Source: Amycolatopsis decaplanina DSM 44594
GTDB taxonomy: Bacteria > Actinomycetota > Actinomycetes > Mycobacteriales > Pseudonocardiaceae
Length of the DNA stretch: 64,000 nt
Assembly: GCF_000342005.1 (NCBI RefSeq)
Contig: NZ_AOHO01000074.1
Location: 310,001-374,000, forward strand
Direction of reading: 5' to 3'
Both the position numbers and the translations under genes were made by a program. Below, one piece after another: positions 12,501 to 31,301 of this stretch. Positions within the stretch are counted from its first letter, which is position 1. Each line of letters starts with the position of its first letter. The notes under the pieces were generated by a model. That model had not been told where the DNA came from, did not search any database, and saw only the letters and a program-made list of their open reading frames with translations.

Positions 12501-15500
12501 CACCTGCGCGAAACCGGGGCGCAGCGCGTCGTCCCCGAGGGCGAGCATCACCGGCGTCCGCGGGATCTCCCCCACGCCGGTGACGACCTCGGCGCGGGGC
12601 GTCGCGGCGGTCTCCTGCGCCAGGACCGCGAGGCGCTCGGGAGTCCGGTGCTCGAACACCTGCCTCGGGGTCAGCGGGATGCCTTCGCGACGCGCGCGAG
12701 CGGCGACCTGCATCGACGAGATCGAGTCGCCGCCCAGTTCGAAGAAGCTGTCCTCGATCCCGACCCGGTCGAGGCCGAGGACTTCGGCGAACACTCCACA
12801 AAGGACTCGTTCGGCGTCGGTGACCGGCTCCCGGCCCGCCGACTTCGACGCGAAGTCCGGTTCGGGCAGTGCCCGCCGGTCCACCTTTCCGTTGACCGTC
12901 AACGGCAAGGCGTCCAGTACCAGCACCACGGCCGGGACCATGAATTCGGGCAGCGTCTCGGCCAGCTGCCCGCGCAGGCGCGCCGGGTCGGCCTCCTGCC
13001 CCGCTTCGGCGACCACGTAGCCGATCAGATGCTCGCCCCTCGGGAGCACCACGGCCTGGGCCACCCCCGGCAGACCGCCGAGGACCACCTCGATCTCGCC
13101 CGGTTCCACGCGATAGCCGCGGATCTTCACCTGGTCGTCGGCGCGCCCGGCGAACGCCAGCGCGCCCTGGTCCGTCCAGTACGCCAGGTCCCCGGTGCGG
13201 TACATCCGCCCGGCGGCGACGAAGGGATCGGCGACGAACCGCTCGGCCGTCAACGCCGGACGGTCCAGATAGCCTTGCGCCACACCGGCTCCGGCGACGT
13301 ACAGCTCGCCTGCCACCCCTGCGGGCACGGGCCGCAGGAACGCGTCGAGCACGTAGACACGCCGTCCCGCGAGCGGTCGTCCGATCGGCAGCACGGAACC
13401 CGTCTCGTCACCGGGTTCGAGCAGCCACCACGTCGCGCACAGCGTGGCCTCGGTCGGGCCGTAGAGATGCCGCACCCGCACGTCCGGGCACACCCGCCGC
13501 ACGCGCTCCACCGCCGCCGGCGGCACCGCGTCGCCTCCGGTCAGCACCTCGCGCAGACCGGCGACGGACTCCGGCGACTCCTCGGCCAGCACGCGGAAGG
13601 CCCCCGCGGTCAGATGGGCGGCCGTGACGCCACCGGCCACGTGACGCGCCAGCGCCTCGCCGTCCACCGCGCCCGATCCGGCCAGCACCACCCGCGCGCC
13701 CGACACCAGCGGCACCCACAGCTCGAACAGCGAGATGTCGAAGGCGTGCGAGGCGTGCAGCAGCACGGCGTCGCCGGGGCCCACCCGCCAGCCCGGCTCC
13801 CCTACCAGCGCCGCGACATCGCCGTGCGACACCGCGACACCCTTCGGCGTCCCCGTCGACCCGGACGTGTACATCACGTAGGCGAGGTCATGGGCGCTCG
13901 TGGCCGTCGACCGGCGAGCGCTCTCCTGGACCGCCTGCCGCGTCCGGGGATCGTCCAGGACGATCGGTTCGAGGCCGACGTCCAGCACGGCGTCCCGGTA
14001 CGTTTTCGCGCACACCACCGCCGCGGGCCCGGAATCCGTCAGCATGAACTGCACGCGTTCCACCGGGTAGGCGGGATCCACCGGCACGTACGCCGCGCCC
14101 GCCTTCCACACCGCGAGCAACGTCGCGATCAGCTCGGGTGACCGGTCCAGCACCACGGCCACCCGGTCCCCGCGCCGGACTCCCTTGCCGTGCAGGTGAC
14201 CGGCGAGCCGCTCCGCGCGCTCGGTGAGTTCTCCGTACGACAGCGCCCGGTCGCCGTCGACGATCGCCGGCTCGTCGCGGCGGCGCTCCACCTGGCCGTC
14301 GAACAGTTCCGGCGCCGTCCGGTTCGGCGGCGCCTGGGACGACGTACCCCAGGCGTCGACCACCAAGGCGCGCTCGGCCGGGCTCGTCACCTCGACGTCG
14401 GCCACCGTGAGGTCGCCCGCGTCCGTCAGCAGGCGCAGCACCCCCGTGAAGCGCTCGATGATCGCGAGCGCGGTGTCCCGATCGAAGAGGTCGGTCAGAT
14501 AGTCCAGCTTGAAGTACATCGATTCGCCGGGGACCGCGACCAGCGTCAGCGGATAGTGGGCGGCCACCCGGCCCTGATGCACCCGGATGCCGAAAGTCTC
14601 GGCGGAGCCCAATTCACCGGAATCGTGGTGGAACTTCTCGAAGACGATCAACGTGTCGAAGACGGCGCCGGGGCCTGCCGCCTGCTGGATGTCCGCCAGC
14701 CCCACGTACTGGTCGGGGATGAGCGCGGACTGCCGCTTCTGCAGGTCCGTCAGCAGTCCGGCGACCGGCGTCGTGGCGCGCAAGCGCACGCGCACGGGAA
14801 CGGTGTTGAGGAACAGCCCCACCATCCCCTCCACGCCGGGAAGGTCCGGCGGGCGCGCCGACACCGCCGCCCCGAACACCACGTCCGTCCGCCCGGTCAG
14901 CTGCGCCAGCACCAGCGCCCACGCGCCCTGCACCACCGTGTTCAGCGTCAACCCCTGAGCACGGGCCAGTTCGCCGAGCGCTCGCGTGACGTTCTCCGGC
15001 AGCCCGGCCTCGACGCTCTCCGGCTCGGCGGGCGCCCGCCCCGGATCCGCGGGCACCACCAGCGTCGGCTCGTCGAGGCCCTTCAGCCGTTCCGTCCACG
15101 CCTCGAGCGACCTCTCCTTGTCCTGACGGCTCAGCCATGCCAGGTACTCCCGGTAGGACGTCACTTCCGGCAGGTCCAGCGGACCGCCGTCCGCCGCGTA
15201 CAGCTTCGACATCTCGTCCAGCACGACGGGCAGCGACCAGCCGTCCATGATCGTGTGATGGCAGGTCACCACCAGGCGGTGCGTGTCATCGCCGAGGCGG
15301 ATCAAGGTCAGCCGCGACAAGGGCGCCCGCGTGAGGTCGAACCTCGTCGTCCGGTCCTGCTCGGCCAGTTCTCGCACGGCGTCGGCGGGATCGTCGAGGT
15401 GCGAGAGGTCGACCTCCCGCCACGGAAGGTCCACCTGCTTGGCGATGATCTGCACCGTCTCGCCCGATTTGCGCTGCCGGAAACAAGCGCGAAGCGGGGC

Positions 15501-15683
15501 ATGCCGGGACAGCAGCGTTTCCCAGGCCGCGCGCAGCCTGGCCGCGTCCACCGGTCCGTCCAGGTCCAGGATCCAATGACCTACGTAGACGTCGGGCCCT
15601 TCGCCGTCGTAAACCGCGTGGAAGAGCAATCCGGCCTGCAATGGCGACAGCGGCCAGATTTCCTCAATCCGCGACTGGTTCAT
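3513..15683 (-). CDS. Glycopeptide NRPS, modules 4-6 (C-A-T-E, C-A-T-E, C-A-T; Hpg-Hpg-Bht)
   Basis: BpsB/CepB-type synthetase of 4056 aa, adding residues 4, 5 and 6. Approximate layout: C4 1-440 (HHTIMDG near 145), A4 460-900, T4 (GGDS near 985), E4 1040-1475 ([10 protein letters not shown] near 1170), C5 1490-1930 (HHVVLDG near 1641), A5 1945-2400, T5 (near 2479), E5 2535-2970 ([10 protein letters not shown] near 2662), C6 2985-3430 (near 3138), A6 3440-3890, T6 (near 3981). Codes: A4 DIFHLGLLCK and A5 DAVHLGLLCK (4-hydroxyphenylglycine), A6 DASTLGAICK (beta-hydroxytyrosine). Start: ATG at 15683 behind GAGGGAGA is preferred over an in-frame TTG at 15698 that sits inside that ribosome-binding stretch. 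E domains in modules 4 and 5 and none in 6 fit the D-Hpg4, D-Hpg5, L-Bht6 stereochemistry of vancomycin-type aglycones. Confidence 0.97.
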   Translation of the reverse strand: MNQSRIEEIWPLSPLQAGLLFHAVYDGEGPDVYVGHWILDLDGPVDAARLRAAWETLLSRHAPLRACFRQRKSGETVQIIAKQVDLPWREVDLSHLDDPADAVRELAEQDRTTRFDLTRAPLSRLTLIRLGDDTHRLVVTCHHTIMDGWSLPVVLDEMSKLYAADGGPLDLPEVTSYREYLAWLSRQDKERSLEAWTERLKGLDEPTLVVPADPGRAPAEPESVEAGLPENVTRALGELARAQGLTLNTVVQGAWALVLAQLTGRTDVVFGAAVSARPPDLPGVEGMVGLFLNTVPVRVRLRATTPVAGLLTDLQKRQSALIPDQYVGLADIQQAAGPGAVFDTLIVFEKFHHDSGELGSAETFGIRVHQGRVAAHYPLTLVAVPGESMYFKLDYLTDLFDRDTALAIIERFTGVLRLLTDAGDLTVADVEVTSPAERALVVDAWGTSSQAPPNRTAPELFDGQVERRRDEPAIVDGDRALSYGELTERAERLAGHLHGKGVRRGDRVAVVLDRSPELIATLLAVWKAGAAYVPVDPAYPVERVQFMLTDSGPAAVVCAKTYRDAVLDVGLEPIVLDDPRTRQAVQESARRSTATSAHDLAYVMYTSGSTGTPKGVAVSHGDVAALVGEPGWRVGPGDAVLLHASHAFDISLFELWVPLVSGARVVLAGSGAVDGEALARHVAGGVTAAHLTAGAFRVLAEESPESVAGLREVLTGGDAVPPAAVERVRRVCPDVRVRHLYGPTEATLCATWWLLEPGDETGSVLPIGRPLAGRRVYVLDAFLRPVPAGVAGELYVAGAGVAQGYLDRPALTAERFVADPFVAAGRMYRTGDLAYWTDQGALAFAGRADDQVKIRGYRVEPGEIEVVLGGLPGVAQAVVLPRGEHLIGYVVAEAGQEADPARLRGQLAETLPEFMVPAVVLVLDALPLTVNGKVDRRALPEPDFASKSAGREPVTDAERVLCGVFAEVLGLDRVGIEDSFFELGGDSISSMQVAARARREGIPLTPRQVFEHRTPERLAVLAQETAATPRAEVVTGVGEIPRTPVMLALGDDALRPGFAQVRVVVTPAGLNQDTLVSALQAVLDTHDLLRARVEPDGRLIVPGRGAVDAAGLVTRVAAEPTELDEVAEREVRTATGTLDPSAGIMARVVWVDAGDAEPGRLAFVAHHLAVDAVSWGILLPDLRAAHDELISGRAPALEAPATSYRQWALRQVEQAHSESTVAELEDWVALLDGADPAAEEDTGQHTGQSHSWSTRLSGTEARNLVTLLPGAFHCGIQDVLLAGLAGAVARVRGTGAGLLVDVEGHGREAADGEDLLRTVGWFTSVHPVRFDLSDVDLAAAGSLLKTVKDQSRAVPGDGSGYGLLRHLNPGTAATLAGLPSSRIGFNYLGRTVLAPEDTAWQPGGEGPLGGGPDMVLAHAVEVSAEVQDTPSGPRLGLAIDTRDADFAAVERLGEAWAETLTALAALAEDPGAGGHTPSDFALVGLTRRDVTELEAAAPGLTDIWPLSPLQEGMLFERAFDADGVDVYQSQRILDLDGPLDAERLREAWTRVLARHESLRTGFHQLGSGETVQVVVGDAELPWRVVDLSHLDEAAAAAEVERLLAEDQGRRFDVTEPPLLRLSLIRLGADRHRLVLTSHHVVLDGWSTPLVVGEVSAAYAGGQLPSKAPSFKDYLAWLGRQDGDATRTAWRAELAGADEPSLVDADAGKTMVMPGEHAELLSEETTRALTELARGNGVTTSTILQAAWALVLARLAGRTDVVFGSVVAGRPAEVPDVERMVGMFINTVPVRVRLDGGQPVLELIQDLQGRLAALTEHQYLGLPEIQKAAGTGAVFDTIVMIENYPHTADGLGDDGGVAISSVVTRTGTGYPLTMNVSLGNRLRINVSYRPDRIGAGTAAEVARQVVRVLDQVVARPSLPVGRLGVTSEPARESVVERWNSTGDAAGTTSVLELFRRQANASPDAVAVVDGERTLTYTGLDRESDRLAGRLAAVGVRRGDRVGVVMERGADLLVALLAVWKAGATQVPVNVDYPADRIERMLADAGVSVAVCLETSRKAVPDGVEPVVADLPSIDGTRHEAPAVTVGAHDVAYVMYTSGSTGVPKGVAVPHGSVAALASDTGWSQGPGDHVLLHASHAFDASLVELWVPLVNGARVVVAEAGTVDAERLREAIARGVTTVHLTAGAFRAVAEEAPDSFRGLREILTGGDAVPLASVERMRRACPDVRFRQLYGPTEITLCATWLVLEPGAETGDTLPIGGPLAGRRAYVLDAFLQPVAPGVTGELYLAGAGLAHGYLGNPASTSERFVANPFAPGERMYRTGDLARWTERGELLFGGRADAQVKIRGYRVEPGEIEAALTEVPDVAQAIVVAREERPGEKRLIAYVTAEPGQGLESDAVRAQLAARLPEFMVPSVVLVLDGFPLTINGKIDRAALPAPEFVPTSAGREPRTETERVLCGLFAEILGLDRVGADDGFFELGGDSILSMRLAARARRENLVFGAKQVFDHKTPAGIAAVAEHGGRTRAEDGEGVGEVPLTPVVRALLERDPLGLTRGGMAQWVIVDVPADLSVTALAAGLGAVLDTHDLLRSRIVETEGEEPRLVVADRGTVDAATLVERAGTAAGDIDEIARDAAARLDPLGGAMVRAVLADAGRLVVAAHHLVVDVVSWRTLLPDLQAACEAALAGLRPSLEAPDVSFRRWSRTLTEEAANRTAELATWTEILDGAPRRLGELDPRRDTVSTAGRRTWTLPAGTLADKATSAFHCGVHEVLLATLAGAVTGWRGGTAVVVDVEGHGRQPLGEMDLSRTLGWFTDVHPLRLDTTGADPADVVAGGDAAGLLLKQVKENVRAVPDGGLGYGMLRHLNPETAPVLAALPKAEIGFNYLGRFSSRSDGHGEPWRITGIVGDAADEATPLRHVLEIDAVVTDGADGPEFSLTVTWARRLLGDAEAESFADAWLATLTGLAAHVDGGGAGGHTPSDFPLTALTQREVAKLEATVPDLLDIWPLSPLQEGLLFHAADDDGPDVYASMRTLALDGPLDAARFRASWQAVLDRHAALRTSFHRLASGTAVQTISREATLPWQETDLSRLPEDEALAEFDRLAAAQHAERFDLANGPMLRLHLVRLGERRHRLIFTSHHIVVDGWSLPLLATGVLTAYEAGGDGRALPASASYRDYLAWIARQDKTAALQAWRTELAGLDEATQIVPPESIRTPLEPERVRFELGDEPSRRLAEFCRRHGVTPNTLFQGIWALHLARQTGRRDVVFGAAVAGRPAEIPGVEAAVGLFMNMLPVRARLIGTEPVVDMLKNLQERQSDLLPHQHVGQGEIIKAAGRGAAFDTIVVFENYPPPPPRLDGPDTLVMGPAGNSDDDGHYPLSLRASVAGGPVRGEVIYRPDVLDRVEAEETVATLLRALDQVLAEPRTPVGRIGLIGPEQRRLVVDEWNRTGAPLTEKTLPVLLREQAERTPDAIAVQDATRSLSYRGLLGEVESLARLLAGAGVRREARVGVLVERSADLAVTLLGVMFAGGAFVPVDPGYPRDRVEFMLANSAPGVLVCTKATLSFVPAGFAGTVLVLEELPAGPDVALPEPAPEDAAYVIYTSGSTGVPKGVLVTHSGLVNLGYAHIERMAVTSSSRILQLSAIGFDAMVSELYMSLLAGATLVLPDAASMPPKVTLGDAIRQADITHLTVSPSVLASEDDLPDTLRTVLTGGEALPAALVDRWSPGRRVIQAYGPTETTICSTMSAPLSPGHDQVPLGGPIHNVGHYVLDAFLRPVPPGVVGELYITGVGLARGYLGRPGLTAERFVASPFAPGERMYRSGDLFRWTREGQLLFAGRVDAQVKVRGYRVEPAEIEAVLAEHPWVGQVAVSVRRDGPGDKRLVAYVVPSAAAGDGNGTLAAALRELAAERLPDYMMPAAFVSMEKMPLTPNGKLDHRALQAPDFTGTSSKRDPRTAAEARMCALFEEVLGLEQVAPEDSFFELGGDSITSMQLSARARSQGLELTPRQVFDEKTPERLALLAKEILAGDGPAAVPEPADGTLLALSPDQMDLLEAGLAGE

Positions 15684-15901
15684 CAATGTCTCCCTCAATC
15701 AGCGAAGGGTGTGAAGTTCGTCGAGCTCAGCTTGAAATCCCCGATTCGGCCTTGGCCGGTTCGAGGAATGCGGCTTCTTGTGCGGAATTACCCCCGTGAA
15801 GGGATCATCCCCCTGCCCGGCCTTGCCGGACAACATGTCCAGCCGCGTCGTTCTCTTGATTTGTAAGGAAAACAGGTCTTGCTTGGCCGTCTTCTTCGAG
15901 T

Positions 15902-15954
15902 GTCGCGAAAGCCACTTTCGGGACGTCCGATGTCCCGAAAGTGGCTTTCGCGAC
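15902..15954. repeat. Perfect 23-bp hairpin between NRPS A and NRPS B (repeat family B)
   Basis: The 310-bp gap between the two NRPS genes contains a perfect inverted repeat with 23-bp arms (15902-15924 and 15932-15954) and a 7-nt loop. The core reads GCGAAAGCCACTTTCG. A variant of the same element lies at 53640-53692, and a relative sharing only the inner part lies at 45541-45587. It sits 40 nt after the NRPS A stop, so it could terminate or attenuate readthrough into NRPS B. I see no other feature in this gap apart from the NRPS B ribosome-binding site. Confidence 0.85.
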
Positions 15955-15993
15955 GTCAGTAACCGACGGAGCGAACCTCACGGCGTCACGGGG

Positions 15994-25443
<9,450 letters not shown>

Positions 25444-25445
25444 CG

Positions 25446-27398
25446 TCATCCTCCGAAACCCATGTATTCGATCGCCGGCTCGAGCTCTTCCTCTTCGACC
25501 TCTTCGATTTCCGGCTTGGGCGCGTCGCGGTCCGGGTTGGCGAACTGCGTGCGGTAGAGCTCGGCGTAGAGCCCGTTTTCGGCCAGAAGTTCGTCGTGCG
25601 TCCCGCGTTCGGAGACCCCGCCGCCGTCGATCACGAGGATCTGGTCGGCCTCGCGGATCGTGGACAGCCGGTGTGCGATCACGATCGACGTCCGGCTGCG
25701 CAGCGCGGTCTTGAGCGCCCGCTGGACGGCGGCCTCCGACTCGGAGTCCAGATGCGCGGTGGCTTCGTCGAGCACGACGATCGACGGTGCCTTCAGCAAC
25801 AGCCTGGCGATGGCCAGTCGCTGTTTCTCCCCTCCCGACATGCGGTAGCCGCGATCACCCGAGACGGTGTCCAACCCGAGGGGAAGGGATTCGATCAGAT
25901 CCCAGATCTGGGCGCCCTTGCAGGCTTCGATCAGTTCGTCCTCGGTGGCGGTCGGGCGGGCGTAGAGCAGGTTCTCCCGGATGGTGTCATGGAAGAGATA
26001 CGCGTCCTGGCTGACCACCCCGACCGTGTCGCGGAGCGAGTCGAAGGTGAGGTCCCGCAGATCGTGTCCGCCGACGCGAACGGTCCCGGAGTTCGGGTCG
26101 TACAGCCGGGACACCAGGTGGGTGATGGTGCTCTTCCCCGCGCCGGACGGGCCGACGAGCGCGGTGAGGGTTCCGGCCTGGACCTGGAAGCTCACGTCGC
26201 GCAGGACGTCCGGCGACACTTCACCGCGCTCGCGTTCGGTCCGCAGGTGTTCCAGCGACGCCAGCGAGACCTCGTCCGCGGTGGGGTACCGGAACCGCAC
26301 GTTCTCGAACCGGATGTCCGGCGCCACGCCCTTTTCCAGCTCGACGGCGTCGGGGCGTTCCTGGATCAGCGGCTTCAGGTCGAGCAGCTCGAAGACCCGG
26401 GAGAAGCTCACCACGACGGTCTGCGCGAGCTCCTGCATCCCGGACAGCTGCGTGATCGGCCCGAACAGCCGCGAAAGCAGGGTGGCGATGGCGACCAGCG
26501 TGCCGAGCTGGAACGCCCCGGCGAGCACGAGCTCGCCACCGATCCCGTAGACGAGCGCCGTGGCGAGCGAGGCCATCAGCGCCATCATCACGAAGGCCGT
26601 CCGGCCCCAGACGGAAAGGCTCACGCCGATCTCGCGGATCCGGCCGGAGCGTTCCTCGAACTCGGCCATCTCCTCGGCCGGGCGGCCGAACAGCTTGGAA
26701 AGCATGGCGCCCTGCACGTTGAACCGCTCCTGCAGCAGCCCGCCGAGGCCGGTGTTCGCGTCCATCTGCGCCACGCTGCGCTTCTGGATCACCCGGCCCA
26801 CACGGATCCACGGCACGAGGAAGATCGGAATCAGCACCAGCGTGATGAGGGCGACGAGCCACGAAAGGTAGATCAGCTCGATCAGCACCACCACGACCAT
26901 GACCACACCGGTGGCCGCCATGAGCAGCCCGGTGAAATGCTGCTGCGCCATGATCAGTTCCGAGTGCAGCCTGCCGACCAGGATCCCGGTCTGGGTGCGG
27001 GTGAAGAACGCGATCGGCAGCTGCCGGACATGGGCGAGCGCCTGGACCCGGAGGTCGTAGGTGATCCCCTCGCCGATCTTCCCGGAGATGTAGCCCGACA
27101 CCAGCGCCAGCACCGCGGCCACCACGGCGAGCCCGGCGGTGAGGCAGGCCATCAGGATCACGACCCCGGAATCGTTCTTGACGATGCCTTCGTCGATGAG
27201 TTCCTTCAGCAGCAACGGAGTCGCGACGACGATCGCCGCCTCCAGCGCGGCGACCAGAACGAAGAGCGCCACCTTGCCGATATGCGGGCGGAAGTAGGTG
27301 AGCACCCGCCGCACCGTTCCCTTGTGGACCTTGGTGACCCAGGGATCGGGATCGTCATCACTCTTGTCCACCCCCCCGAAGCGCAACACCACGTCCAT
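25446..27398 (-). CDS. ABC exporter, fused membrane and ATPase domains (Tba-like)
   Basis: Half-transporter of 650 aa, expected to export the finished glycopeptide or its precursor as a homodimer. The N-terminal half is an ABC_membrane region with about six transmembrane stretches. The C-terminal half carries Walker [10 protein letters not shown] (about residue 418), the signature MSGGEKQR (about 522) and a Walker B ending in LDEATAH. The tail is strongly acidic ([12 protein letters not shown]). Start: ATG at 27398 preceded by GAGAGG; the longer open frame upstream has no coding character. The gene's last codons provide the ribosome-binding site of NRPS A, so the two are translationally coupled. 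A Bbr-type operator lies 71 bp upstream, placing the exporter first in the exporter-NRPS operon. Order and type match tba of the balhimycin cluster. Confidence 0.94.
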   Translation of the reverse strand: MDVVLRFGGVDKSDDDPDPWVTKVHKGTVRRVLTYFRPHIGKVALFVLVAALEAAIVVATPLLLKELIDEGIVKNDSGVVILMACLTAGLAVVAAVLALVSGYISGKIGEGITYDLRVQALAHVRQLPIAFFTRTQTGILVGRLHSELIMAQQHFTGLLMAATGVVMVVVVLIELIYLSWLVALITLVLIPIFLVPWIRVGRVIQKRSVAQMDANTGLGGLLQERFNVQGAMLSKLFGRPAEEMAEFEERSGRIREIGVSLSVWGRTAFVMMALMASLATALVYGIGGELVLAGAFQLGTLVAIATLLSRLFGPITQLSGMQELAQTVVVSFSRVFELLDLKPLIQERPDAVELEKGVAPDIRFENVRFRYPTADEVSLASLEHLRTERERGEVSPDVLRDVSFQVQAGTLTALVGPSGAGKSTITHLVSRLYDPNSGTVRVGGHDLRDLTFDSLRDTVGVVSQDAYLFHDTIRENLLYARPTATEDELIEACKGAQIWDLIESLPLGLDTVSGDRGYRMSGGEKQRLAIARLLLKAPSIVVLDEATAHLDSESEAAVQRALKTALRSRTSIVIAHRLSTIREADQILVIDGGGVSERGTHDELLAENGLYAELYRTQFANPDRDAPKPEIEEVEEEELEPAIEYMGFGG

Positions 27399-27468
27399 TC
27401 GGTCACCTCTCTCACGAACCAAGCCGGCGATCTCAATCGTGCTGAATCGAGTCGATGTCCACGAGTGG

Positions 27469-27497
27469 GTCCAAGCGATCGGTTTCCGCACTTGGAC
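27469..27497 (-). promoter_or_regulatory. Bbr/StrR operator before the exporter-NRPS operon
   Basis: GTCCAA at 27469-27474 and TTGGAC at 27492-27497 are separated by exactly 17 nt. This inverted repeat is identical to the consensus described for StrR and Bbr (GTCCA-N17-TTGGAC). It lies between the pdh stop and the exporter start, 71-99 bp upstream of the latter. It is therefore the expected activation site for the exporter-NRPS transcript. Confidence 0.88.
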
Positions 27498-27514
27498 GCG
27501 TTTTACCGCAAGGC

Positions 27515-28345
27515 CTAACGATTTGCGGGGATCCGGGAGTGGCCTTCCACGCCGCGCCACAGCAGATCCGCCACCTCGGCGAGGTCGCCGGACCGCAACG
27601 CCGAGGCCGCCGCCGCGAGCTCGTCCGCGATCCGGTCGAGCAGCCCGGCCACCGCCACCGCGTTTCCGGCGAGAATCCTTTGCCACAGCACGGGGTTCCC
27701 GGCGGCGATGCGGGTCACGTCCCGCAGGCCCTGTCCGGAGAGGCTCAGCGCGACGTCGCCGCCGCCCGCCAGGCTCGCCGCCACGGCGGACGCAACCACG
27801 TGGGGAGCGTGCGACACCAGCGCCACCGCCGAGTCGTGCTCGTCCGCGGCCACGGTGACCGCTTTCGCCCCGCACAGAGACACCAGCTCCCGCACCAGCC
27901 GGACGGCGTCCGCGCCCGTTCCGGAGCCGGGGCAGAGCGCCCAGGGGCGGCCCGAGAACAGATCGGCGCGGGCCGCGGCGGGACCGGATCGCTCGCGCCC
28001 GGCGAGCGGGTGACCCGGCACGTAGGAGACCAGGTCGCAGCCGAGCCGCTCGGCGTCGGCGATCGGCTCGGCCTTGACGCTGGCGACATCGGTGTACACC
28101 CGCGCGACTTCCTGTTTCTGCAGTTCGGCCAGCCGCTCCCCGACGAGATGCGGTGGGACGGCGATCACCGCCAGGTCGACCTCCCCGCCGGTCCATTCCC
28201 GGCCCGCGCCGAGTTCCCGCGCCAGATCCGCGGCCTCCGCGTCGACGTCCGAAAGGTGGACCTCCACGTCCGTCTCCCGCAGGGCCAGCGCGACGGAGGT
28301 GCCGATCAGACCCGTGCCGACGACGAGCACTTTTTCGATGGTCAC
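27515..28345 (-). CDS. Prephenate dehydrogenase
   Basis: A 276-aa TyrA-type protein. It oxidises and decarboxylates prephenate to 4-hydroxyphenylpyruvate, the precursor of tyrosine, beta-hydroxytyrosine and 4-hydroxyphenylglycine, which supply residues 2, 4, 5 and 6. The N-terminus has the NAD-binding motif VVGTGLIGTSVA (residues 8-19). Further conserved stretches are YVPGHPLAGRERSG and the SHAPHV helix. The start is GTG at 28345; an AGAGG directly abuts it, so the ribosome-binding site is unusually close. It lies between the regulator and the exporter, as in the balhimycin cluster, and presumably secures precursor supply during antibiotic production. Confidence 0.93.
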   Translation of the reverse strand: MTIEKVLVVGTGLIGTSVALALRETDVEVHLSDVDAEAADLARELGAGREWTGGEVDLAVIAVPPHLVGERLAELQKQEVARVYTDVASVKAEPIADAERLGCDLVSYVPGHPLAGRERSGPAAARADLFSGRPWALCPGSGTGADAVRLVRELVSLCGAKAVTVAADEHDSAVALVSHAPHVVASAVAASLAGGGDVALSLSGQGLRDVTRIAAGNPVLWQRILAGNAVAVAGLLDRIADELAAAASALRSGDLAEVADLLWRGVEGHSRIPANR

Positions 28346-28469
28346 CCTCTTTTCTTATGCCGCGCGCCCGGCCATGTCGAGCCCCGGACCTGGGCACCGT
28401 GGGCGCCACCGTCCACTGAGGACACCGGTGTCCGAACACGGGAATGGACACCAGTGGGTCCGGACAGCA

Positions 28470-28512
28470 CGAAGGGGACTTTCCCGCGCACCGCGCGGGA
28501 AAGTCCCCTTCG
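28470..28512. terminator. 20-bp perfect hairpin after the bbr-like gene
   Basis: Arms at 28470-28489 and 28493-28512 pair perfectly around a 3-nt loop. The arm begins CGAAGGGGACTTTCCC. It starts 15 nt after the regulator stop codon and is a strong factor-independent terminator candidate without a U-tract. It separates the regulator from pdh, which then needs its own promoter in 28346-28469. Confidence 0.8.
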
Positions 28513-28527
28513 AGCCAGGCCTCCGCG

Positions 28528-29502
28528 TTACGCGATCACTCCCGCGGCGAGGTCGGTGGCGCGGTTCTCCAGGTGATCCGCGAATCCCGCCCAGACCCGG
28601 GCGTGATCCCTGGCGAACCCGGCGACCACGCCGTACAGGTGCGGTGGCACGCCTTGCAGGATCCGCTCCCACTCCTGCCCATCGATGGAATGCATGGTGA
28701 GCATGCGCAACAGGATCCGGCCCACCTCGCTCAACCGCAGGGTGGGATCCGCCTTGAGCCTTTCCAGTACGGCGAGACGCTCCCGGTCCAGCGCGTGACC
28801 GAGGTCCGGCTCGGTCAGGTTCAGCGGATGTTGTCTGGTCCGGAGCCTCCTGCTTCCGTTCGGGGTCGGGCTCTCACCGCGCTCCAGCCTGCCCCGCACG
28901 TCCCGGACCGTCTCCGGGGAGATGCCGACCTGTTTGGCGACCTGCCGGAGCGAGAGACCCGGGTCGTTGCGGATGAGGTCGGCGGCAAGTCGTCGTCGCT
29001 CCGAACTGTCCACCGGGCGGATCCGCCCATCCCGTCCGATCCTGGCCTCGTTCCCGCTCTCTCCGCCACGTTTGCGAAGGTCCGCCACCGTGCCGGCGGA
29101 GATGCCCGTCGCCGAAGCCACCCGCCGGTCGGACCATTGCGGATGCGTCCCGATGATCTGAACCGCCGCTCGTTTGCGATCGGCCAGCGAAAGCGGCAAA
29201 CCGTGCCGGATGTTGGCCTCCACGGCCAGCACGAAGGCATCCGATTCGGTACCGTCGATGAACCTGGCCTGAATTTTAGTGTCGCCTCTGACTTGCGCCG
29301 CCCTGAGCCTGTGCAGGCCATCGACCACCCGCATCGTCGGTCTGTGCACGAGAATGGGCGGAAGCTCCCATTCTGCCGACAGCAATGTCTCGACGTGGTC
29401 CGGATCCTCACCCGAAGTTCGCGGCGAGCACACGGACGACAGCCTCGACAGCTCGATTTCGACGACCGGGAGAGCGGACAGGTCAACTCTCGTCGGATCC
29501 AC
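28528..29502 (-). CDS. bbr: StrR/Bbr-family pathway-specific activator
   Basis: A 324-aa DNA-binding protein of the StrR family (ParB/Srx-like N-terminal fold plus helix-turn-helix), which activates glycopeptide biosynthetic promoters. Residues 1-115 contain the ParB-like signature with PPILVHRPTMRVVDGLHRLRAA. Residues about 120-150 hold the HTH region (WSDRRVASATGISAGTVADL), with a second similar segment at about 185-205 (LSLRQVAKQVGISPETVRDV). The start GTG (29502) has GGGGG 5 nt upstream and gives the MDPT N-terminus typical of Bbr proteins. Its own promoter region carries a perfect Bbr operator, so it is probably autoregulated. A 20-bp hairpin ends the unit. Confidence 0.93.
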   Translation of the reverse strand: MDPTRVDLSALPVVEIELSRLSSVCSPRTSGEDPDHVETLLSAEWELPPILVHRPTMRVVDGLHRLRAAQVRGDTKIQARFIDGTESDAFVLAVEANIRHGLPLSLADRKRAAVQIIGTHPQWSDRRVASATGISAGTVADLRKRGGESGNEARIGRDGRIRPVDSSERRRLAADLIRNDPGLSLRQVAKQVGISPETVRDVRGRLERGESPTPNGSRRLRTRQHPLNLTEPDLGHALDRERLAVLERLKADPTLRLSEVGRILLRMLTMHSIDGQEWERILQGVPPHLYGVVAGFARDHARVWAGFADHLENRATDLAAGVIA

Positions 29503-29558
29503 CTAGCCCCCATTGAATCTGTTATTCGTCAACTTTGTTACATGGCATGGAATCCACC

Positions 29559-29587
29559 GTCCAACTGCTTGGCTTCGGTGGTTGGAC
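29559..29587 (-). promoter_or_regulatory. Bbr/StrR operator before the regulator gene
   Basis: GTCCAA at 29559-29564 and TTGGAC at 29582-29587 are separated by 17 nt, a perfect match to the StrR/Bbr consensus. The site lies 57-85 bp upstream of the regulator's GTG, in a position suited to autoregulation. Confidence 0.88.
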
Positions 29588-30606
29588 ACCACGATCCCGT
29601 CCAGCACGGGTCCTGGCCGCGCGGAGGGCGTCCTCGACGGTGAGGACTACTCGAACGCCGCCTGCGGACCCGCGTGAGCGGGCGGTCTCCGTGTTGTCCC
29701 GGATGACCGGCGGCAGCGTGCACTTCGACGAACCATCGAGGCGGCAGGACACATCCTGCTTTCACCCCGAACAAAGCTTTCCTCAACATTCGCTCAGCGA
29801 CTTCAGTCCAGCAAGGGCCGCACCAGGTCAGCCCGAAGATGCCGACACCCGACGCGAAGCGAGGATCTCGGAAGTTTTCATCCCTTGGCCTGGGAAGCGA
29901 TTCGGGTCAGTGGTTCATCGGCCGGAATCTTTGACTGCATCGCAAGACTCGGTCGCCCCCCCTCGGTCCCAGCAAGTGCGCGGCCCTATCAACCCCAGCG
30001 GGCCTCACACCACTTCAGCATGGCACGGCAAAACGCTGTCGGCAATTGACGAACAGCGTAATCCGCAGTGAAGAGAACGCTCAAGATCACTATTCGAAAC
30101 TTCGGCTCCGGTATTGACTCGCTCGCCGAGGGTGCGTAGTGCTGTCGCGCACACGCTGGTCACAGACCTGCGGGTCGAACTCTTCCCGGGGCCGGTTAGT
30201 CCATCCGCGTGATCTTGTATTCCGGCGTGGGATGATCACCACCGTCCGCCAGTGTGTCGCCCTCCGGCACTTATTCACACGAACGGTCGAGCCGGGCTCT
30301 CCCAGCGGCAGGCCCGATACCACACACGGCCATTCCGGTTTGCGCCATCGCGGTGGTTCGCGCGCGGAATTCCGCGGCCGGACGACACGCGTGCGGGGTC
30401 ACTCCGACGAAGTCGTCGAGAGCAAAGCGGTGGGTGCCAAGGTGGACAGGCACCTGAGCCGTCCACACCGTGGTGGCAGGCGGCAAACCCACGTTCCCCG
30501 CCTCTTCACCCGGGGAGGTGAGCGCGCACTGGACGATCCGGAGGGAATTCCCTTGTACACGGCCCGGACGGGCTACGCCGGCGAACGACGAGAGCGAACC
30601 TGTCGG
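29588..30606. other. About 1-kb gap without a convincing gene between bbr and vanX
   Basis: No reading frame here on either strand has both actinomycete third-position bias and a recognisable product. The longest (29535-30071 plus, 30139-30717 plus) are rich in Arg, Ser and Pro and run through the bbr operator and the vanX terminator respectively. An imperfect hairpin lies at about 30438-30477, with TGGAC and GTCCA arms facing the opposite way to a Bbr site. The region may be a decayed gene or a long regulatory spacer. Confidence 0.5.
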
Positions 30607-30608
30607 AT

Positions 30609-30656
30609 GACAGAAATGCCGCGGGTGCCCTCAGTGGCACCCGCGGCATCTCTGTC
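30609..30656. terminator. Long hairpin terminator of vanHAX
   Basis: The stem consists of 6 bp (30609-30614 with 30651-30656), one mismatch, then 14 bp (30616-30629 with 30636-30649) around a 6-nt loop. It lies 37 nt after the vanX stop on the transcribed strand. There is no U-tract, as is common in actinomycetes. Confidence 0.85.
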
Positions 30657-30692
30657 GTCCGACCGGGCGGACACCGGTCTCTTTCCCCGCCG

Positions 30693-31301
30693 CTACTCGA
30701 TGGGGAAATCGAAATAGGTGTCCGGGTACGGCTCGTCCTTCAGGCTGTAGTGCCACCACTCGCACTCGTACGAGCTGAAGCCCGAGCCCTCCATGACCGC
30801 GCAGAGGTGCGCACGGTTCTTCGCGGCCTCTTCCGGCACACCCTCCGCACCGTGATGCGAGACGACGTCCATCAGGTCGTGGTCGCCGCCCATGTCGGCG
30901 AGCTCACCGGTGTCCAGGCGGTAGAGCGTCAGATCCACCGTGCTGCCCCGGCTGTGCCCGGACTTGGTGGCCACATAGCCCTGTTCGAACATCTCGGGCC
31001 GCTCGATGTTCGGGTAGTGCCTGGACTTCTTCCGGCCGTCTTCGGGCTCTTCCGCCCAGCGCATGAAGCGGTCCACGGCGCGCTGCGGGCGGTACCCGTC
31101 CCAAAGGAGCAGGCCGAAGCCGAGCTCCGCGGCCTTGTCCCGCGCCTTCTCCAGCGCCGCGCAGAAGGCACGCGTGCCGACGATGCGGTTCACCAGGTAC
31201 CCGTCCACCGGCTTGCCGGTGAAGTTGTCCCACGTGGCGTACTTGGCGTCCCAGCGAATTCCGGGGACAACCTCGTCTACGAAGACGAAATCATCCTTCA
31301 T
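30693..31301 (-). CDS. vanX: D-alanyl-D-alanine dipeptidase VanX
   Basis: A 202-aa zinc dipeptidase. It hydrolyses D-Ala-D-Ala so that only the depsipeptide made by VanA enters peptidoglycan, protecting the producer from its own glycopeptide. The zinc ligands His116, Asp123 and His184 and the catalytic base Glu181 (SGHSRGSTVD and ECEWWHYS) are present at the same numbering as in enterococcal VanX, as is Arg71. The ATG overlaps the vanA stop (ATGA), so the two are coupled. Length matches the family. It is the last gene of the operon and is followed by a strong hairpin. Confidence 0.97.
   Translation of the reverse strand: MKDDFVFVDEVVPGIRWDAKYATWDNFTGKPVDGYLVNRIVGTRAFCAALEKARDKAAELGFGLLLWDGYRPQRAVDRFMRWAEEPEDGRKKSRHYPNIERPEMFEQGYVATKSGHSRGSTVDLTLYRLDTGELADMGGDHDLMDVVSHHGAEGVPEEAAKNRAHLCAVMEGSGFSSYECEWWHYSLKDEPYPDTYFDFPIE

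Noticed and set aside
15684-15698. TTG start 15 nt upstream for NRPS B
   Set aside because: It overlaps the GAGGGAGA ribosome-binding stretch; the ATG at 15683 has proper spacing.
27399-28451. N-terminal extension of the exporter frame over pdh
   Set aside because: It is the shadow of pdh and lacks coding sense; ATG 27398 has a ribosome-binding site and starts the family-typical sequence.
29535-30071. Plus-strand frame of 178 codons between bbr and vanX
   Set aside because: Runs through the bbr operator, has poor third-position bias and low-complexity Arg/Ser/Pro composition.
30438-30477. Possible third Bbr operator (TGGAC...GTCCA)
   Set aside because: The half-sites are in the reverse order and the spacer is not 17 nt; it is better seen as an imperfect hairpin.
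30139-30717. Plus-strand frame of 192 codons upstream of vanX's end
   Set aside because: Crosses the long vanX terminator hairpin and the vanX 3' end; no family resemblance.
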